Assembly: GCF_901000735.1 (NCBI RefSeq) | Contig: NC_081545.1 | Span: 14,744,919-14,808,918 of the forward strand | Length of the DNA: 64,000 bases | Direction of reading: 5' to 3' | Source: Corylus avellana | Lineage: Eukaryota; Streptophyta; Magnoliopsida; Fagales; Betulaceae | In this document: positions 58,401 through 64,000 of the stretch, one piece after another | Numbering within the stretch: position 1 is the stretch's first letter | How the letters are laid out: each line of letters begins with the position of its first letter | The notes under the pieces: model-generated | What the model was told of the DNA's origin: nothing | Database searches by the model: none | Seen by the model: the letters and a program-made list of their open reading frames with translations, nothing else | Translations under genes and position numbers: made by a program

Positions 58401-61277
58401 TAATCAGTTTTTATTGCACTGCAGCACAATGCTGAACCTGAAGCTGTTGATCTTTTAATGGAGGTACTAAGCAGTATTGCTCTTCTAAACTTCTTCCTTA
58501 GTTGTGCCTAAATCCACTCCATTTTTTTTGTAACAACTCTTTTTGGTGTTTAGCCAAGCTTGAAATATGTAATATCTGATGAATTCCAGGTTGGCTACCT
58601 TGTTCTTTTAATTGAGCATGTGGACAGTATGAATTTTAAAAGGACGTGTCTCTACCTGACCAGTTCAGCAAGGTAAGTGGGATTATTATAATTTTCTTGA
58701 AATCTTGATACTATGAATTCATCATTTAACACTTCTGAAGCACAAATTGAAAAAGGAAAGGAATTGACAGTTGTTTTTCCTCCCTCCATTAGAGCAGGGT
58801 GGAGGATGTGGTTGTGGGTAAACCCGATCACATGCCTGCATAAGTTATCAATTATATTACATATTGCCCCATTTGTGGTCAACATACAAGGAAATTTACT
58901 TATTTATTTGTAATAATAGGTATAGGATGTGATCTTACTACCTAAACAATTGACATTCAGCATGTGCTTGCTCTTGTTCAAGAACTAGGAACATCTGCTT
59001 TGTAAAGTTTTTGAACTTTTTGCTGCTCGTTAAAGATCGAGAATGAACAGGTTTTAATTAATTACTAAAGAGGACTTATCATTAATTTTCTATTATGCAT
59101 GAACCGGTGCATCAACACTAATAGATTGTCATGTATGCTCAATAAATGACAACCTTTTTGCCTCGGGGGTTGTTTATATTGATCTCTCTCTTTCTCTGCT
59201 ATGGTGATATTTCAAATTGTGACACAATGCAGATACCTCCCTGGCCCTGATGATATGTCGGTCCTGCATGTTGCCTATATGATTTATTTAAAATTTGAGG
59301 AGTTTCCAAATGCGCTTCAGATCGCCCTATTTATGAATAACATGAAGGTTTGTACTTTGTTAAGAATCCAATGTGCTTTTAATACATCCTTTCCTGACTA
59401 TACAATTGTAAACTATGTTTCTAAGTGTGAGTGCCTGTGGGAGCTCATGTGCATGTATTTGGTGAAGAGCGGCTAAAGGGTAATGGTTTCTTTTATATCT
59501 TTTTTTGAAGCGGAGGAATTGGGTTTCTTCGTGGATTGGAATTTCACAGCTCCACATTACTAGCAATTGCTATTACATACTTGTAATATGGGATTAGCTT
59601 TGTAACCGAGCCGAGTCTTGAATGTTCAAGTTTGGTTTGTTTAATTTTTATTTACGGCATATGTGGTATGATGATATAGCTTTTTTTGACACACGTGACA
59701 CGATTTCTTTAGTCTTACTTGGGTAATATGCACACCTCTATCATGAGGCCAAAACTTAGGGGGGGTAGGGGACAATTTTCCTAAAAATCATCTCACCAAC
59801 CTTATATTTGTAATACACTATTTTTTTTTAGTGAAATAGACTATTTATATTATATTTATAACTTTATTTAGAATCTTAAGCAATCCAGTATCAAGTCTAT
59901 ATGTATTGTTTATATTATATATAGGGTTTATTACCTTTTTAGTACTTATGTTTTCACTTTGTGCGTCATGTGGATTATTTAGCAAGAGCGGAATGGAAGA
60001 TGTTTTGAAGATCAAGAAAGGTCAATGGAAGAGCTCAAAAAGTTGTTTATTCAAACTCTATTTCATTGGGCCGACGCTTTTAGTGTCTCAATTTTTTACT
60101 GTCTCAATTTTTATCTTTATGTTCTACTTTCTACCTTTAGTGGGGCCTTTTTTTGTATACTTCTTGTGTACTACCCTCTGCGCTTTTCAATGAATCTCTT
60201 ATTTATCAAAAAAAAAAAAAATGTTCACTTTTTTATTTTTTTATTTTTTTATTTTTTTAATTTTTTTCCACCTAGGTTTCTATTTGTATCACAGATGGTA
60301 CCTGACTTATGGGTAAATACCAGTTTAGTACCTCTATCACTATTTCGTCATCCAAACTAACAGACTATTATGGAGGTGGTTTTGGCCACCCCGAAACCAC
60401 CTCCTTTGCCCGGTCTGGGAGTGGTTCGACCACCCCCAGCCACCCCCAATGCCTTTGGGGGTGGTTTTGGGCACCCATTTTAGGCCATTTTGGGTGGCCG
60501 AACCTCTCGCAAGAGCCTTAGAAGTGGTTCGGCCGCCCCCAAACGGGCCATAGGGGGTGGCCGAAACCACTCCCATGGCAATCCATTAATTTGGCTGACA
60601 AAATAGTGACAGAGGTACTAAATTTATATTTACCCATAAGTTAGGTACCATCTGTGATACAAATTGAAACCTAGGTGAGAAAAATTAAAAAAGTGAAAAT
60701 TTAGGTACTAAAAAGGTAATTAACCCTTATATATATACATTCACTATACATGCACGCATACTTATACACAATCATAAAAATACATATGTTCACACATACA
60801 GACATATCTATCTATGAAAACTGACCATTAAAAAAATCTAAGCTATATTTATCACATTAGGAAGAGAATTCTCTTTTATCCTTTTAGATACTTAAGATAT
60901 TCTCAATGCATATTATAAAGAAATATTACAAAAAATAATAAAAATGAAGTTATATGAGTTTATAAAAGCTTATAACAATCTAGTCGAGTTTATGTGAGTT
61001 CAGCTCTTCTAATAAATTAGCCTAAATTACGCTTTTAATGATATTTCTAAAGTTATTAAATGAACTAAACTTGAGTCAAGTTCATATAAGTCGATCTCGA
61101 ATTGTTTATGAACAGTTTGGTTCATTTATAGCCCTAATACATGATGAGATCCTTAGAATAATTATATAGTTTGTTCTAATAATTCAAAGTATCTGTTGGC
61201 AGTATGTGATGCGGGTATTTACTTCGTGTGATTGTCTGCTACGAAAGAAGCAATTCTGTTACATACTTGCTCGACAT
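55457..61277 (+). CDS. RPN1: 26S proteasome regulatory subunit RPN1 (5' part)
   Basis: Eleven exons join in frame: 55457-55546, 55802-55902, 56943-57063, 57142-57201, 57521-57588, 57772-57814, 58270-58335, 58425-58463, 58590-58672, 59233-59347 and 61203-61277 (861 nt, 287 codons). The product starts [20 protein letters not shown], has the Lys-rich N-tail, then [96 protein letters not shown] and [11 protein letters not shown]. This matches RPN1/PSMD2, the base scaffold that docks ubiquitin receptors and deubiquitinase. The full protein has about 890 residues, so two thirds are missing. Some normally conserved positions differ (MEVGYLVLL where DVEDLDLL is usual), suggesting a diverged paralogue. 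No next exon was found before 64000. Confidence 0.88.
59922..60729. mobile_element. nested foldback MITE with GC-rich loop
   Basis: Ends are agggtttattacctttttagtac and, complemented, agggttaattacctttttagtac. A second internal inverted pair (acagatggtacctgacttatg / cataagttaggtaccatctgt) flanks a loop rich in gggtggttcggcc/ggccaccc words (60370-60570). A LINE 3' fragment has inserted in its left arm. Confidence 0.72.
59960..60212 (+). mobile_element. 5'-truncated LINE 3' end (L1 type)
   Basis: It encodes, with a stop, [20 protein letters not shown] and [12 protein letters not shown], the last residues of a plant L1 ORF2, followed by a 3' UTR and tcttatttatcaaaaaaaa. Near-copies of atgttttcacttt / atgttcacttt flank it, a plausible target duplication. 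Confidence 0.75.
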
Positions 61278-62084
61278 GTAAGTTTTGAATTTTTACAATT
61301 TTTGACACTTTTTAGTTTACTTTGTTGACAGAAGTGTTTTTTCTGAATCAGTTTCTCTTTTAGAGATTGTGTTGCATTTAGTATTTTTTATGAAACAAGC
61401 TATTTAGAGTCTGTTTGAGATTGCATTTAAGAAATTGAGCTTTTAAGTCAAAACTTGCTTTTGGGCAAAAGCTTCATTTTTAAGCTTTTGTCAAAAGTGA
61501 CAATTTTTAGGCTTTTTGGACCCTTAAAAGCGCTTTTAATTTTTTTATCAAACGAATACTTTTTTATTCAAACTGACTTTTTGAGTGTTACAAGCACTTT
61601 TAGGCCATTCAAACACAATCTCAAATAGGCTCTTAGTGTGATCTTTAACTGTTGCTAAGATTATATAGGAGGGAATTTCCAATGTGTTTCGTCCATGTTG
61701 TTGGTTTAGAGTAATTTTCTGTTACAACAAAATTTGGCTTGGTTGTCACATGATATTATCATAAAATAATTGAACTAATGTTTTTAGTGTAGTCAAGACT
61801 ATTGTGGTCCTCTCTCAGCATTTTTAGTTGGTGTGTTTTCTGATTTTTGTTTGGGCGTTTTGTGGGGAGTATGGTAATGTCTTGTAGTTCAACATTATTT
61901 TAGACATGGAAAGGAGTTAACATTACAACATTAGTTATCAAAAAAAAAAAAAAAAAAAAGGAAAGGAAAGGAGTTAACTCTAGGTAGACAATTAAAAGAG
62001 AGGGTAAAAGTGGTAAACCCATGATCAAGACAAGGGGTTTAGATTCTTAGCATGTCCTCAATTTGTTTGAAAGACATCAATTAC
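61278..62084. other. RPN1 intron or 3' continuation: MITE and micro-insertion, no exon seen
   Basis: At 61403-61632 is a MITE with ends agagtctgtttgagattgc and (complement) taagagcctatttgagattg, related to 12405-12735. At 61922-61964 is a tiny poly(A)-tailed insertion. The next RPN1 exon, expected to encode a GITFELDD-like segment, was not found. Confidence 0.5.
61922..61964 (+). mobile_element. minimal LINE tail insertion
   Basis: Twenty-odd bases ending ttagttatc plus an A tract, between two copies of the 14-bp target duplication ggaaaggagttaac (61908-61921 and 61965-61978). This is an extreme 5' truncation product of target-primed reverse transcription. Confidence 0.78.
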
Positions 62085-62104
62085 TTTTTTTTGATAAGTA
62101 ATTT

Positions 62105-62390
62105 TGTTGTTACTGTGCACAACAATGATGAATAATATGAAATCGAAAAGAGAGAGATCAATAGAGAGTCGAGACAAATTTACGTGGTTCGGCAATGTGC
62201 CTACGTCCACAGGAGAGTGCGGCTATATTTTACTATTAATAATTCAGGGTTACAACATAATATATATATAGGAAAACCCTAATTGTATGGACGTATTTTG
62301 GAAAGTAATTTTGCAAAATTACTCAGCCAACCACTAGTATTCCAATATTACTCTCTATGCCTGAGAGAATATGAGCCACTAGTTCCAACA
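62105..62390 (-). mobile_element. solo LTR (286 bp) inside the LINE 3' end
   Basis: In minus orientation it starts TGTTGGAACTAGTGG and ends CAGTAACAACA. A perfect target duplication AATTT flanks it (62100-62104 and 62391-62395). It carries tttacgtggttcggcaatg, a phrase common in plant copia/TRIM LTRs. Confidence 0.88.
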
Positions 62391-63392
62391 AATTTGATAT
62401 CATTAATAAGGGGTAGAGCCCCTAATAGGAAGAAGAATAAAATAAATTCATGAAACCTGTTGAAGTAGGAATATCCACTCGATGATGAGCCGCAATCCAC
62501 ATATGTTACAAGTTAATCATAGACTTTCGCAACTCTACAACTGAAAGCTCAACATCCTCAAATGTTTGCGCATTTCTCTCACACTAAATACACCACATTA
62601 CACACAATGGGACTAGCCTCTAGATTTCCTTAACTAGACCAAATCCAACTAAGCCTGCCACTTTTCAATGAAGCAAAAGGTGATCAACAGACTTTACACT
62701 CTTCTTTCACATTCAACACTACTCAACCAGCACAATATTCCTCTTTTGTAGATTTTCATGCGTCAATATTTTTCCTAAAGCTGCTGTCCATCCAAAAAAT
62801 GCCTCCCCTCGAAGGAGCCTTTACTCGCCAAATGTTATTCCATGGAAAAGCAGGATGAGCCTGACTGTATAACACCGTATAGAATGACTTCACCTCGAAT
62901 TGACCCCTTATGGATGGGCTCCATCCTACCCAATCCCCCTCTTCATGACGTATCTAGAAAGAATACAACCGTTCAAATAATGCCAGTACCAACTCCATCT
63001 CCCAATCCTGGACTTGTCGCATAAAAAGGACTTTCCATTCAATAACCCCATCATTCCATTGAAAGTTATTCGCCACCCACGCATCTTTGTGCCTAGCAAT
63101 AGTGAACAAAGTAGGAAAAACATGTTTGGTCTATCATCACACCAAATATCATGCCAAAAGCTTACTTTAGATCCAACCCCTACCTCAAAACGAGCAAAGT
63201 TGGAAACACTGTCCTACCCCCTTCTAATATGTTTCCACACACCCACTCCATACGTCCCTATAACCTCCTTCGAACACCAACCACCCCTCATATTCTCATA
63301 TTCTGCTTCAACTACCATTTTCCATAATGCTTTGCACTCCATAGCATACCGCCACAGCCACTTTCCTAATAAAGCTCTATTAAAAATTGAAG

Positions 63393-63901
63393 AACAATAT
63401 AAGTGCGTAGCTGAATATGAAGTTGATGCTTGAGGTTGTGGCGGCCACTCCGTTGGTGGGGGTGGAGGGCTATTCTGAGGTGGTGCTCAATGTGATGGGA
63501 GCTGCTCCCACTATGGGGTTGTCTTTTGCAAGTGACAAGAAAAGACTTAAGGGTCTTCTTTCAGTCATTGAAGAGGATCGGTATCGTGAAGATAGGGTTT
63601 CTGCCTCAAATACTAAGGGGAAGAGGGAGCTCTAAAATTTGGAATGCTCCATTAATTTTGAGGCTCTAGGTAGTGGCTCTAGTCGGGGCAAAGCTGCAAA
63701 GGTAGGGTAGCTTTGCGGGTTTAGGACTGCCTTGTGAGTTTCGGGCTTTTCTGGGGTTTCAGGGGTTTGTTTTGCGGGCTTAGGGCTCTTTTATCGGGGT
63801 CATTGTGTGGGCTAACGTTGGTTTTCCTATATATACTTCCTGTGTACTTAGGAGCACCTTACAATTTTTGATATATACAACATTACTTATAAAAATTAAA
63901 T
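63393..63901 (+). mobile_element. internally deleted LINE fragment nested in the larger LINE
   Basis: It encodes KKRLKGLLSVIEEDRYREDR and KGKREL-stop-NLECSINFEA, a LINE segment upstream of the RT, then passes directly to a LINE-like 3' end (tatatacttcctgtgtact, tgatatatacaacattactt). It interrupts the minus-strand ORF2 between NLL and FNRALL. Near-copies aaaaattgaag (63382-63392) and aaaaatttgaag (63902-63913) flank it as target duplication. Confidence 0.7.
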
Positions 63902-64000
63902 AAAAATTTGAAGCAAATTCCAAACACCTAGCCATCCCATTTGTATCGGCTTGCAGATATGCTTCCAATTTACTAAGTGGAGTTTTACCTCATCCCCATG

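Larger units (their letters stand above)
59591..61138. mobile_element. TIR DNA element, copy 2, in RPN1 intron 10
   Basis: The left end ttagctttgtaaccgagccg and the right end ggttcatttatagccctaa are imperfect inverted repeats. The termini and the internal agctatatttatcacattagg match the copy at 3368-5344. A younger MITE (59922-60729) is inserted in its middle. Confidence 0.62.
62085..64000 (-). pseudogene. L1-type LINE ORF2 3' half, broken by two nested elements
   Basis: On the minus strand, from the right edge: GDEVKLHLVNWKHICKPIQM (64000-63902), then after a nested insertion FNRALLGKWLWRYAMECKAL and GGWCSKEVIGTYGVGVWKHI, then RGWRITFNGMMGLLNGKSF. The zf-RVT region AFFGWTAALGKILTHENLQK and VDHLLLH follow, and a 3' UTR ends in ttacttatcaaaaaaa near 62085. 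These are the C-terminal parts of plant L1 ORF2 (RT tail and zinc-knuckle domain). Several stops and frameshifts show it is dead. If RPN1 continues beyond 64000, the LINE lies in its intron. Confidence 0.82.

Overview
The window is nuclear DNA from a flowering plant, most likely a woody eudicot. It has intron-rich genes with GT-AG junctions, AT-rich introns, plant-type PEPC, a green-lineage ATP-synthase assembly factor, and heavy LTR-retrotransposon, LINE, SINE and MITE content. The species cannot be fixed; an order such as Fagales is only a guess. Three N runs (9956-10055, 47329-47428, 51510-51529) show a draft scaffold.

Four host genes are visible. (1) 626-6969 (+) is the 3' part of CGL160, the thylakoid AtpI-like factor for chloroplast ATP synthase assembly; its first exon(s) lie left of the window. 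(2) 11768-12187 (+) is a small intronless protein with two Agenet (Tudor-like) domains. (3) 13081-21642 (-) is a complete ten-exon, 965-residue plant-type phosphoenolpyruvate carboxylase with the non-C4 residues Ala774 and Arg884 and the N-terminal phosphorylation site Ser11. (4) 55457-61277 (+) is the 5' part of RPN1, the 26S proteasome base subunit (287 residues in 11 exons); it runs off the right edge or is broken by the TE nest that follows.

Introns carry well-delimited insertions: a 1283-bp TRIM-like element with identical-length LTRs and tRNA-iMet PBS in CGL160; two small solo LTRs and an Au-type SINE, each with target-site duplications, in PEPC; and a TIR element with nested MITE and LINE pieces in RPN1. 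The CGL160 and RPN1 introns hold two copies of the same TIR family.

From about 22.6 to 54.8 kb the window is a graveyard of nested transposons. A hAT transposase relic is followed by a Ty3/gypsy chromovirus (Tekay/Del-like) whose gag-knuckle, protease and RT start (26.5-27.4 kb), RT/RNase H (35.1-36.0 kb) and polyprotein end (46.7 kb) are split by later insertions. The inserted elements are mostly Athila/Tat-like LTR elements with a tRNA-Asp type PBS and LTRs starting TGATAAGTGC or TGATGAGTGC. Several keep only gag-like sequence and look non-autonomous.

Four features of these Athila/Tat-like elements deserve attention. Clusters of a palindrome of the form GTGCGCTCGAGCGCAC recur at the same two element positions across diverged families. 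A tandem acidic repeat protein occurs downstream of the gag/protease region. A gag-like frame has three CX2CX4HX4C knuckles and two in-frame amber codons. A conserved block lies next to the polypurine tract. The right end (62.1-64.0 kb) is a LINE with two further elements nested in it.
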